Of a DNA stretch of 12,583 nucleotides, positions 6,524 through 12,583 are shown piece after piece. The stretch lies in the NCBI GenBank assembly GCA_017447325.1, contig JAFSNU010000112.1:1-12583 (forward strand), given 5' to 3'. Origin of the DNA: Synergistaceae bacterium. GTDB taxonomy: Bacteria; Synergistota; Synergistia; Synergistales; Aminobacteriaceae. Position numbers and translations under genes: made by a program. Every line of letters starts with the position of its first letter. The stretch's first letter is position 1. Under the pieces are notes generated by a model. It saw nothing but the letters and a program-made list of their open reading frames with translations. It had not been told where the DNA came from and did not search any database.

Positions 6524-8289
6524 GATTTAATATTTCTGGCGGCGGCGGCGTAATCTCTCAGATCTTCAGGAGTTGCGCTGCCGTCGTTTAATTTTAGCTT
6601 TAATGCTTCAAAACGGGCTTTAAGCTTGCGGGCTCTCAGGTCTGCGCATAATTGATTAAAAATATGCTCTGTGTGAGCATTATTATTTAAATATGCTTGG
6701 CCTTTTGCAATAATCGCTAAATAATCAGCTTGATCAAGGCTAAGCCAGTTCTCATTGCAGATCTCCGGCCCGTCCATCAAAATGCTGAATATAATATCCT
6801 GAATAACTTCATTATCATCAACAAGCTCAAGCAAATTTTCTAAGCTGTTTAAGCTCTGCGAGGCTTGGCTCCGCGAGGCATTCAAGCCGCGCCGCAAGTC
6901 CTCACTCTGCCACAGCAAAGCGCACAACGCACATTCAAGATCATCAAGTTTATTTAAATTATTATTATTTACTTGCTGAACCTGCGAGGCCTTTGCGAGG
7001 CCTTTGCGAGGCCTTTGCGAAGCTTTACGCGCTTTAATCTCATGACGCAAAGTCTCAGGACTGATATTCAACGCTCCGGTTAAATTATATAAATAAGGCT
7101 CGATGTCCATAAAATCAAGCTGGGCAAGTCCGTTTAACAAATTATTTATGCCGTAGCGCCGTTTGTTAACGTCATTCAAATATCTATCTTTCACAGACTG
7201 CAAGTGATACAGCACCAAAGGCCGCGCGCTTGCTAAAGCTTGATTAAACAAGTTCAGGCCGTTTTGAGTTAATAACAGCTCGTCCGGGTCTTTAGAATTA
7301 TTAATATTAATAACCCGCACGTCAAGACCGCATGACTGCAAAATATACATTCCCCGCAGCGCCGCCTCTTGCCCCGCTTCGTCCGAGTCATAGCATATAT
7401 AGCACATGCCGCAAAATCGTTTAATTAATCTCGCCTGCTCTTCAGTCAGCGACGTTCCTAAAGACGCGACAGCCTCGTTAAAGCCGCTCAAGTGCAGCCT
7501 CACCGCGTCCATGTAGCCCTCGCATAATATCGCCCGTCCCCGCTCTTTCATGAAAGCTTTAGCCTGATTTATTAAATATAAATTATCTCGTTTGCTGTAG
7601 ATCTCGCCTTCAGGGCTGTTGATATATTTCGCGCCCTCGCCGTCAACTAATCGCCCTCCAAATGCTATTACCCGCCCCGAAATATCTTTCACCGGAAACA
7701 TTAACCTGCCACGAAATCTATCGTAAAATCCGCCCCGCTCATGCGCAATAATTAATCCCGCGCTTAAAGCCTGCGCCTCGCTGATGTTATTACGCTTTAA
7801 GAAATTTAATAAGCCGTCCCATGATATGTAGCTCCAGCCTAAATTAAATTTCGCCGCCTGCTCTAAGCTTAAATTTCGCCGCTCAAGATAAGATTTAGCT
7901 AAATTATCGGCCTTTAAATTATTCTCGAAATACCGCGACGCCAAGCTCATAATTTCATATAAATTAGCTTTATTATTAGCTTTATTTGAATTATTATTAT
8001 TAAAATTCTTAATCTCAACGCCGGCTCTGTCAGCAAGAAACTTTAAAGCCTCGTAAAAGTCCATGTTCTCATGCTGCATTATGAACGTGAAAATATCTCC
8101 GCCGCGTCCGCAACCGAAGCAGTGCCAAGTCTGCCGTTCCTGCGACACAGTGAACGACGGCGTCTTCTCGTTATGAAACGGACAAAGCCCTAAATAATTT
8201 CTGCCCGCACGCCGTAACCTGACATAATCACTTATAAGCTCAACTATGTCAATCCGCGATTTGATTAAGCTAATATTATTATCTGCCAT
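6520..8289 (-). CDS. dnaG: DNA primase DnaG
   Basis: Replicative primase that makes RNA primers for lagging-strand synthesis and is recruited by the DnaB helicase. The 589 residues are of normal length. Seen: the CHC2 zinc-binding domain with Cys36, His39, Cys57 and Cys60 (CPFHNEKTPSF, HCFGCGRGGD); the primase core, including RFRGRLMFPVKD and GRVIAFGGR; the TOPRIM motifs CEGYMD (catalytic Glu257), ASLGTSLTEEQ, YDSDEAGQ (Asp301 and Asp303) and DPDELL (334-339). A helicase-binding C-terminal domain follows. Two low-complexity stretches stand out: an Asn/Lys-rich run near residues 96-109 and a linker encoded by an 11-bp tandem repeat. Start ATG at 8287-8289, with AGGAAG 12 nt upstream. Its stop overlaps the stop of the convergent surface-protein gene by 4 bp. 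No rpoD is adjacent, although dnaG-rpoD pairs are common in bacteria. Confidence 0.97.
   Translation of the reverse strand: MADNNISLIKSRIDIVELISDYVRLRRAGRNYLGLCPFHNEKTPSFTVSQERQTWHCFGCGRGGDIFTFIMQHENMDFYEALKFLADRAGVEIKNFNNNNSNKANNKANLYEIMSLASRYFENNLKADNLAKSYLERRNLSLEQAAKFNLGWSYISWDGLLNFLKRNNISEAQALSAGLIIAHERGGFYDRFRGRLMFPVKDISGRVIAFGGRLVDGEGAKYINSPEGEIYSKRDNLYLINQAKAFMKERGRAILCEGYMDAVRLHLSGFNEAVASLGTSLTEEQARLIKRFCGMCYICYDSDEAGQEAALRGMYILQSCGLDVRVININNSKDPDELLLTQNGLNLFNQALASARPLVLYHLQSVKDRYLNDVNKRRYGINNLLNGLAQLDFMDIEPYLYNLTGALNISPETLRHEIKARKASQRPRKGLAKASQVQQVNNNNLNKLDDLECALCALLWQSEDLRRGLNASRSQASQSLNSLENLLELVDDNEVIQDIIFSILMDGPEICNENWLSLDQADYLAIIAKGQAYLNNNAHTEHIFNQLCADLRARKLKARFEALKLKLNDGSATPEDLRDYAAAARNIKS
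6984..7016. repeat. 11-bp tandem repeat (three exact copies) inside dnaG
   Basis: GCGAGGCCTTT occurs three times head to tail, followed by a degenerate fourth copy up to 7026. Since 11 is not a multiple of 3 but three units make 33 bp, the primase frame is kept and the same unit is read in all three registers, encoding a basic Ala/Ser/Gln/Arg/Lys linker before the helicase-binding domain. Confidence 0.9.
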
Positions 8290-8309
8290 GATATTTATTT
8301 GCTTCCTCG

Positions 8310-8400
8310 CTTGCCTCCCCTGTACACCCCTCTGTCAGATTAAAACGTGACATACTCGAGAGTACATGCCCGTACTCTCTCAACCTTACCGGGGGGACGA
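8310..8400 (-). repeat. Family 2 palindromic repeat, copy in the dnaG leader
   Basis: Read on the minus strand, this segment begins CCCCCCGGTAAGGTTGA. It then has a perfect 8-bp hairpin (stem GAGAGTAC, plus 8358-8379, 6-nt loop) and ends CTGACAGAGGGGTGTA. Both ends align with the copy at 10193-10283, which has CCCCTGTAAGGATTGA, a 7-bp hairpin and CTGACGGAGGGGTGCA. In addition, 8310-8324 is identical for 15 bases to 10193-10207, as if a second, inverted left end were attached. It lies between the probable dnaG promoter and the dnaG start. Confidence 0.72.
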
Positions 8401-8432
8401 GATATTATTAATTTTAAAGTGCTTTTACTATT

Positions 8433-8462
8433 ACTATATGTTAAATCATAAAGCATTGCCAA
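8433..8462 (-). promoter_or_regulatory. Probable promoter of dnaG
   Basis: On the minus strand, TTGGCA (plus 8457-8462) and TATAGT (plus 8433-8438) are separated by 18 bp. Each is one base from consensus. A start near 8426 would give a dnaG leader of about 137 nt containing the Family 2 repeat. The rest of the gap to the TAXI gene stop (8463-8486) shows no clear terminator. Confidence 0.45.
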
Positions 8463-8486
8463 TAATAGTCCAGCTCTCAGCTCTGG

Positions 8487-9404
8487 TTAATTAAGCTCGC
8501 TGATCCACCGCACCGACGGCCTGTCCATGAATTCCTGCATGTCCGGCACCGACTTTAAAATCTCGTCGCGATTTGACCATATCGCCTTGCATAAGTTATA
8601 AATTAGAGTTTGATTTAAATCTTTGCGCACGACCAAACACGCGTAGTCTCCGACCGTGTTGATATTATCGTCTATCTTGACTGTCACAGTGCCGTAAGCT
8701 TGAGCTAATTTGTTTAAAGCATCCTGCGAGATATTTAAAATTGTCACATCAAGCTTGCTTAATATATTTTGCACGGCCTGAGAACTTTTGCCGACGGAGA
8801 ACGCGAACATGTCAAGATGCTTGTCGCTTAATAATTCATAACCGCCCTGATAGGACACGTACTCGACCGAGCCGCCCCATTTCCTCAATTCAGTCTTGTA
8901 GTCTAAATTATAAGCTTTATCGAAAATTGCTTTAATTATAAACTCCGTGCTTGTGCCAGGCTTTAACGTCGCAAATCTCACGGGAATCTTGTTATTAATA
9001 ATATCTTCAAGATTATTAATATTATATTTTGCCGCAAAGTCTTTGCGTATTATAAAGTAAGTATATTGCGTGTAGAGATTAGTTAATAGCATAGCGTTAT
9101 CGACGCTCCGGCCTTTAAAATCTCCGTCGCCTTTAATCGCCGCGTGAAAGAGCGAAAGCACGCTGAACGCAATATCGCATCTTTTAGCGTGAATGTTTAA
9201 GATATTGGACACGCCGCCGCCGACGTTGGTCTTGACGTTCGCGATTTTCGCATTGCGCCACGCGTCAGCCAAAACTTCGCCCAGAATATTCCAGTTGCCG
9301 CCTGCCGGGCCTGTCATAAATCTTAAATTAATATTCTCAGCCGCCGAAGCCTGCGTTATTAATAAAGCTAAAATTAACATTAATATAATTAAAAGTTTGC
9401 GCAT
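8487..9404 (-). CDS. TAXI-type TRAP transporter solute-binding protein
   Basis: 305 residues with a signal peptide of about 21 (MRKLLIILMLILALL, cleavage after ASA). The mature part matches the TAXI group of extracytoplasmic binding proteins: LRFMTGPAGGNWNILGEVLADAW near residues 27-49 (the family usually reads TGGTGGTYYPLG), NVGGGVSNILNIHAKRCDIAFS (about 60-81), and the lysine/proline region RFATLKPGTSTEFI. Such proteins deliver small organic solutes, in some members glutamate or other carboxylates, to a TRAP permease driven by an ion gradient. The ligand cannot be told here. No permease gene lies next to it: dnaG is downstream, and the divergent asparaginase gene is upstream. Start ATG at 9402-9404, with AGGAG at good spacing. 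It might work with a distant permease or have another sensing role. Confidence 0.85.
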   Translation of the reverse strand: MRKLLIILMLILALLITQASAAENINLRFMTGPAGGNWNILGEVLADAWRNAKIANVKTNVGGGVSNILNIHAKRCDIAFSVLSLFHAAIKGDGDFKGRSVDNAMLLTNLYTQYTYFIIRKDFAAKYNINNLEDIINNKIPVRFATLKPGTSTEFIIKAIFDKAYNLDYKTELRKWGGSVEYVSYQGGYELLSDKHLDMFAFSVGKSSQAVQNILSKLDVTILNISQDALNKLAQAYGTVTVKIDDNINTVGDYACLVVRKDLNQTLIYNLCKAIWSNRDEILKSVPDMQEFMDRPSVRWISELN

Positions 9405-9433
9405 AATTAATCACTCCTAATTTAGATAAATTG

Positions 9434-9446
9434 ATTATAATATAAT
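9434..9446. promoter_or_regulatory. Overlapping -10-like boxes between the TAXI and asparaginase genes
   Basis: TATAAT occurs on the minus strand (plus 9434-9439) and twice on the plus strand (9436-9441 and 9441-9446). They could serve the divergent genes. Matching -35 hexamers are weak in both directions, so the assignment is tentative. Confidence 0.3.
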
Positions 9447-9497
9447 TAAGATTAAATTTAAATTAAGAAATAAAGCAGATGGGAGAATAAGCGCACC

Positions 9498-9569
9498 ATG
9501 AGGACAACGAAGCTAAAGATGAAACGCGAGCTATTGCAAAAATGGGTCCAGGGTCCGCGACCCTGGTGA
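9498..9569 (+). CDS. Possible 23-codon leader peptide upstream of asparaginase
   Basis: ATG at 9498-9500 opens a short frame (MRTTKLKMKREL and so on), rich in Lys and Arg, ending WVQGPRPW at TGA 9567-9569. GGGAG lies 12 nt upstream. The stop overlaps the likely GTG start of asparaginase as GTGA, the arrangement seen in translationally coupled genes. Its last third is encoded by the Family 1 hairpin. No homologue is recognised, and it may not be translated. The frame that carries asparaginase is also open from just after a TAA at 9488. Confidence 0.25.
   Translation: MRTTKLKMKRELLQKWVQGPRPW
9545..9566 (+). repeat. Family 1 hairpin repeat, short copy at the asparaginase start
   Basis: GGTCCAGGGTCCGCGACCCTGG forms a perfect 8-bp hairpin (stem CCAGGGTC at 9548-9555, loop CGC, 9559-9566). 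It is identical to the first module of the copy at 10673-10695. The second module (a GGGAC/GTCCC hairpin) is missing. The last G of the stem is the first base of the probable GTG start codon. Confidence 0.85.
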
Positions 9570-10651
9570 AAATAGCAATGTTAAGCACGGGCGGGACTAT
9601 AAGCTCGGTGATGACTGACAGAGGCCTTGCGCCGGAAGATTTAAACGTAGAGAGGCTCGTAAAGATTTGTCCGGCGTTAATGGGCTTTGAGCATGAAATA
9701 GATTTTATAAGCGTTATGAATAAGGACAGCAGTAATATAACGCCGCAGGACTGGCTTGTCATGGCTGACAAAATTAAAAGTGTTGAGGCCGACGCTGTGA
9801 TATTGCTTCACGGCACGGACACGCTGGCTTATACGGCAGCAGCTTTAGCATATTTATTAAATGATTTAAATGTGCCTGTGATAGTCACAGGTTCGATGCT
9901 TGCGCCGGATGAATTTAATTCGGACGCGGGCGACAATATTTATGAGGCCTTGCAGTTCGCAATGCAATTAGCGATGTATAAACGCAAGGGCGTTTATGTT
10001 TCATTCGGCGGAATTTTAATTCACGGCTTGAGAGCGCACAAGGCTGATTCTAAACACAAGCACGCGTTTATTAGTGTAGATTATCCGGTGTTAGGCGAGA
10101 TGAAGGACAAGGGCGAATACAAGACGGCATGGCTTAACGCGAAAGTGCCGGAATTTAATTCAGCGCGTCCGTGGATGTCACTTGCCGCCTTACTTGCCTC
10201 CCCTGTAAGGATTGAAGACCTGAATGGTCTTCAAATCGTGGCCTGCAAGGCAGGTGGCAGCCGTAGGCTGACGGAGGGGTGCAATAATGCAAAGATTATT
10301 GATTTAGTTATATTCCCTGGGATGAGCGGCGAGCTTATAAATAAAGTTTGCAATGCCAAGCCTGATGCTATAATTCTTGAAGCTTACGGACTGGGCGGAG
10401 TGTGTGAGGATTTATTGAATGCTGTGAAAAATTGCGTAGCTAATAATATTAAAGTAATAGTTAGAAGTCAGGCGTTATTTGGCGGCGTTGACTTGAGCGT
10501 TTATGAAGTTGGGCGGCGTTTGATAGATGCCGGAGCAATGCCTGCTTTAGTTGCAACACGCGAGGCGTTAATTGCAAAGCTAACCCTGCTTTTCGCGTCA
10601 GGAAGTTTTAATATTAATAATTTAAATTTAAATATTTGCGATGATATATAA
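9566..10651 (+). CDS. ansA: L-asparaginase (cytoplasmic type I-like) with a repeat-encoded insertion
   Basis: Hydrolyses L-asparagine to aspartate and ammonia. From GTG at 9566 the protein is 361 residues and starts (M)KIAMLSTGGTISS, exactly as asparaginases usually do. An ATG at 9542 would add eight residues encoded by the hairpin repeat. Seen: nucleophile Thr8 in STGGT, HGTDT with Thr84 and Asp85, VIVTGSMLAPDEFNSDAGDN, and the catalytic Lys159 in LRAHKAD; the C-terminal domain begins VIFPGMSGELI. There is no signal peptide. Residues of about 210-239 (LASPVRIEDLNG through RRLTEGCN) have no counterpart that I recall in relatives. They are encoded by the Family 2 repeat and fall in the linker between the two domains, so activity may be kept. 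No Shine-Dalgarno sequence precedes either start. selD follows 95 bp downstream on the same strand, perhaps in one transcript. Confidence 0.9.
   Translation: MKIAMLSTGGTISSVMTDRGLAPEDLNVERLVKICPALMGFEHEIDFISVMNKDSSNITPQDWLVMADKIKSVEADAVILLHGTDTLAYTAAALAYLLNDLNVPVIVTGSMLAPDEFNSDAGDNIYEALQFAMQLAMYKRKGVYVSFGGILIHGLRAHKADSKHKHAFISVDYPVLGEMKDKGEYKTAWLNAKVPEFNSARPWMSLAALLASPVRIEDLNGLQIVACKAGGSRRLTEGCNNAKIIDLVIFPGMSGELINKVCNAKPDAIILEAYGLGGVCEDLLNAVKNCVANNIKVIVRSQALFGGVDLSVYEVGRRLIDAGAMPALVATREALIAKLTLLFASGSFNINNLNLNICDDI
10193..10283 (+). repeat. Family 2 palindromic repeat inserted in frame within asparaginase
   Basis: The ends are CTTGCCTCCCCTGTA and CTGACGGAGGGGTGCA, imperfectly inverted relative to each other. 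Between them are three small perfect hairpins: stem GAAGACC with a 5-nt loop (10214-10232), CCTGC/GCAGG and CAGCC/GGCTG. About 90 bp adds 30 codons without a stop or frameshift. Both ends match the copy at 8310-8400. From memory, GC-rich elements with similar ends (CCTCCC...GACGGAGGG) are frequent in gut bacteria, but I cannot verify this here. Confidence 0.75.
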
Positions 10652-10672
10652 TATTAATGATAATAAAGAAAA

Positions 10673-10730
10673 GGGTCCAGGGTCCGCGACCCTGGCAGGG
10701 TTATTAGGGACAGCGTCCCTAATAGCTAAA
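10673..10730 (+). repeat. Family 1 modular hairpin repeat, copy between asparaginase and selD
   Basis: Module one is stem CCAGGGTC with loop CGC (10677-10695), perfect 8 bp. CAGGG follows, and then module two, stem TATTAGGGAC with loop AGC (10702-10724), perfect 10 bp, then AATAGCTAAATAAA. This matches the minus-strand reading of 704-794. There is no T-run, so it is an unlikely terminator. It ends just before selD, whose ATG is at 10747. Confidence 0.88.
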
Positions 10731-10746
10731 TAAATATAAATAAATC

Positions 10747-11826
10747 ATGTCTTGCGGCGATAATAATATTTTAAATGCTAAAAGGCTGACGGAGCTTTCG
10801 CACTCGGGCGGGTGAGCGGCGAAGATAGGTCCGGGCGACCTTGCAAAAGTACTGGCTGACATACCGGCAGTGAATGATCCGAGCGGGCGCATATTAGCCT
10901 CATGGAGCGGCGGCGAGGACGCGGCGTTATGGAAGCTTGACGATAAGCGTATAGGCATATTGACTATAGACTTTATAACGCCGATAGTTGACGATGCTTA
11001 TACATGGGGACAAATCGCGGCGGCAAATTCTATAAGCGACGTGTTCGCTATGGGCGGACGGCCTTTAATAGCGTTAAACGTTGTGAATTTCCCGACTAAA
11101 TTATTAAGTTTAGATATATTAAAGTTAATTTTGGACGGCGGCTATGACAAGACGCGCGAGGCGGGAGCGTTTTTAGTCGGCGGACACAGCGTGCAGGACG
11201 ACGAGCCTAAATACGGACTTGTTGTTTACGGCGAAGTTGATAATAATAAAATATGGCGTACTACAGGGGCTAAAGACGGCGATAAATTAATATTAACTAA
11301 GCCATTAGGCACTGGAATTGCCGCGACTGCTATTAAAGCTAATATGCTTGAGGATAAATTAACGGAGCTTGAAGCAATTAAATATATGCGTATGTTGAAC
11401 TCACTGCCGTTATATATGGATGACGATTTGCATGATGCAGTACACGCCGCAACTGACGTAACGGGCTTCGGTCTTGCCGGTCATGTTTTGGACATGCTGA
11501 GCGATGAGACGATAGACTTAAATTTAAACTTAAATAATCTGCCGTCGATAGCTGGAGTTAAAGAGCTTGCGGACATGGGGCTTGTGCCTGAAGGCGCGTA
11601 TAGAAATCGAGCCGAATATGAGCATAAAGTTGACTTTATAAATCAAGCTTACTCGCAGTCTGAAATAGATTTAATGTTCGACGCTCAGACATCCGGCGGC
11701 TTATTATTAGCGGCAAGGGCTGACAAGGCCGAGCAGATTGTAAATTTAGCTAAATTAAAGGGCTTTGATAAAGCTTGTATAATAGGCGAGTTTGTTGATG
11801 GCACTGGCAGAATTAGAGTGATATAA
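10747..11826 (+). CDS. selD: Selenide, water dikinase SelD, itself a selenoprotein (UGA at 10813-10815)
   Basis: Makes selenophosphate from selenide and ATP, the selenium donor for selenocysteine and selenouridine. A frame from ATG 10747 runs through a single TGA at codon 23 to TAA, giving 359 residues, the family's usual length. The context LTELSHSGGUAAKIGPGDLAKV places the TGA exactly at the catalytic Cys/Sec site. The following sequence is classic SelD: EDAALWKLDD, ILTIDFITPIVDDAYTWGQIAAANSISDVFAMGG, VGGHSVQDDEPKYGL, LTKPLGTGIA, TDVTGFGLAGH and FDAQTSGGLLLAA. Stopping at TGA would remove the active site, and a downstream GTG start (10870) would give an enzyme without it. A hairpin resembling a bacterial SECIS element follows the TGA. 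No clear Shine-Dalgarno precedes the ATG; a Family 1 hairpin repeat lies 17-74 nt upstream. It probably follows asparaginase on the same transcript, by proximity only. Confidence 0.95.
10813..10844 (+). promoter_or_regulatory. Selenocysteine UGA codon with bSECIS-like hairpin
   Basis: UGA at 10813-10815 is followed by stem AGGTC (10827-10831), apical loop CGGGC (10832-10836) and GACCT (10837-10841), with possible outer pairs GC/GC across an internal loop. The second loop base is G, as in bacterial SECIS elements, and lies 18 nt after the UGA, similar to the spacing I count in E. coli fdhF. The hairpin would recruit the SelB elongation factor. Confidence 0.7.
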
Positions 11827-11841
11827 AATTATATAAAATTA

Positions 11842-11880
11842 GCCGGAGAGTTAATTATTAGCTCTCCGGCCTTTATTATT
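11842..11880. terminator. Bidirectional Rho-independent terminator between selD and groL
   Basis: Stem GCCGGAGAG (11842-11850) pairs perfectly with CTCTCCGGC (11862-11870), and four more inner pairs (one G-U) leave a 3-nt loop. CTTTATTATT follows on the plus strand; on the minus strand the flank is TAATTTTATATAATTTT. It can stop transcription from selD and from the convergent groL gene. Confidence 0.85.
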
Positions 11881-11916
11881 ATATTACTTGTTTAAGTTTA
11901 AGCTATTTATTAATTA

Positions 11917-12583
11917 TTAATACATGCCGTCCATGCCGCCGGGCATTCCACCGGGCATACCAGCCGCCTCTTTCTTCTCCGGCTTGTCCGCAACGATACC
12001 TTCAGTCGTTAAGACCATTGCCGCTATAGAGCCTGCATTTTGAAGAGCCGAACGCGTGACTTTGACCGGGTCAATAATTCCAGCCGCGACCATGTCGATA
12101 TACTCGCCGGTGCTTGCGTTAAGTCCGTGGCCAGTCGGCAAGCCCTTTACTTTCTCGACGATAACATCGCCCTGATAGCCCGCGTTCTCAGCGATTAAGA
12201 ATAAAGGCGCTTTTAACGCGTCAAGCACGATACGCGCACCTGTCTTAACATCGCCGTTTAAAGTCTCGACAAATTTCTCAAGCTCAACTGCGCAGTTAAG
12301 AGCCGCAACGCCGCCGCCTGCAACTATACCCTCTTCGACGGCCGCTCTCGTTGCATTAAGCGCATCTTCTATTCTATGCTTAAGCTCTTTCTGCTCGGTC
12401 TCAGTAGCAGAACCGACCTGAATGACCGCAACGCCGCCGACTAACTTAGCAAGTCTCTCGTGTAACTTCTCTTTGTCGTAGTCAGAAGTCGAGTCCTCAA
12501 TCTCTTTCTTAATCTGCGCTGCTCTCTCGCGGATCTTGTCAGGATTGCCCGAGCCCTGCGTGATAGTCGTATCTTCTTTGGTA
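11917..12583 (-). CDS. groL: 60-kDa chaperonin GroEL (C-terminal part, truncated by window edge)
   Basis: The minus strand is open from the window edge (first full codon at 12580-12582) to TAA at 11917-11919, giving 222 codons: the C-terminal two-fifths of GroEL. Seen in order: TKEDTTIT, SGNPDKIRERAAQIKKEIEDS (apical/intermediate region), SDYDKEKLHERLAKLVGGVAVIQVG, the RIEDALNATRAAVEEGIVAG segment with the Asp used for ATP hydrolysis, VLDALKAPLFLIAENAG, NASTGEYIDMVAAGIIDPVKVTRSAL and the flexible Gly-Met tail (GMPGGMPGGMDGMY). GroEL forms the double-ring folding chamber with GroES in the cytoplasm. The true start, and any groES upstream, lie beyond the window. Codon use (many GAC, CTT, GTC) fits strong expression. 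It is convergent with selD and shares its terminator. Confidence 0.98.
   Translation of the reverse strand, partial: TKEDTTITQGSGNPDKIRERAAQIKKEIEDSTSDYDKEKLHERLAKLVGGVAVIQVGSATETEQKELKHRIEDALNATRAAVEEGIVAGGGVAALNCAVELEKFVETLNGDVKTGARIVLDALKAPLFLIAENAGYQGDVIVEKVKGLPTGHGLNASTGEYIDMVAAGIIDPVKVTRSALQNAGSIAAMVLTTEGIVADKPEKKEAAGMPGGMPGGMDGMY

Noticed and set aside
6984..7016. Short direct repeats as a CRISPR array
   Set aside because: The units are 11 bp, contiguous, without spacers and inside a coding sequence.
8463..8486. Terminator hairpin after the TAXI gene (CCAG/CTGG around AGCTCTCAGCT)
   Set aside because: Only about four pairs form at the base and there is no T-run, so I do not list it.
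9479..9566. An N-terminal extension of asparaginase in the same frame (ATG 9479, TAA at 9488, then open frame to 9542)
   Set aside because: The TAA is in frame and the residues do not resemble asparaginase. The family start KIAMLSTGGT fits GTG 9566. I see no SECIS-like or readthrough signal.
10813..10815. The TGA in selD as a nonsense mutation making a pseudogene
   Set aside because: It falls exactly at the catalytic Cys/Sec position, there are no other disruptions, and a SECIS-like hairpin follows at the right distance.
11917..12228. A separate 103-residue protein at the end of groL
   Set aside because: The frame is open upstream through the window edge and reads as continuous GroEL; the apparent start is an internal GTG.

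Overview
The window looks like a chromosomal segment of a member of the Synergistota, probably a host-associated anaerobe. The best evidence is the surface protein at 4550-6523. It ends in a short Gly-Gly-Cys-x-Ala-Gly-Phe-Gly motif, a hydrophobic stretch and a basic tail, which is how I remember the Synergist-CTERM sorting signal. The plsX-fabK pair, the SLH-anchored secreted flavoprotein, the TAXI-type binding protein and a selenocysteine-containing SelD are all compatible with that lineage. Base composition is mixed: A+T-rich intergenic DNA and moderately GC coding DNA. No species can be named from this alone.

Layout. 1-1824 (minus): plsX followed by fabK (cut by the window edge), a membrane-lipid and fatty-acid operon with a good sigma-70-like promoter at 1846-1874. 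1892-4159 (minus): a large secreted FAD-dependent oxidoreductase with C-terminal SLH-like repeats. 4163-4549: an A+T-rich divergent intergenic region with a 12-bp tandem repeat, a 32-bp perfect palindrome and probable promoters. 4550-6523 (plus): a beta-helix-type surface protein whose start codon appears to be ATT. 6520-8289 (minus): dnaG primase, whose stop codon overlaps that of the surface gene tail to tail. 8487-9404 (minus): a TAXI-type solute-binding protein with no permease in view. 9566-10651 (plus): cytoplasmic-type asparaginase. 10747-11826 (plus): selD, read through an in-frame TGA at 10813 as selenocysteine. 11842-11870: a bidirectional terminator. 11917-12583 (minus): the C-terminal part of groL, cut by the window edge.

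The genes are mostly ordinary housekeeping and envelope functions. I see no defence system, CRISPR array, transposase, rRNA or tRNA. The most unusual structure is two families of small dispersed palindromic repeats. Family 1 is a modular chain of GC-rich hairpins (stems such as CCAGGGTC/GACCCTGG). It sits directly upstream of fabK, asparaginase and selD, always in the same orientation relative to the downstream gene, and all three genes lack a convincing Shine-Dalgarno sequence. Family 2 is an element of about 80-90 bp, with one copy in the leader of dnaG and another inserted in frame inside the asparaginase gene, where it encodes about 30 extra residues in the linker between the two domains.

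Functional links: PlsX makes acyl-phosphate for phospholipid synthesis, and FabK completes each fatty-acid elongation cycle. The flavoprotein, the surface beta-helix protein and the TAXI protein are all exported. SelD supplies selenophosphate for selenocysteine and is itself apparently a selenoprotein.
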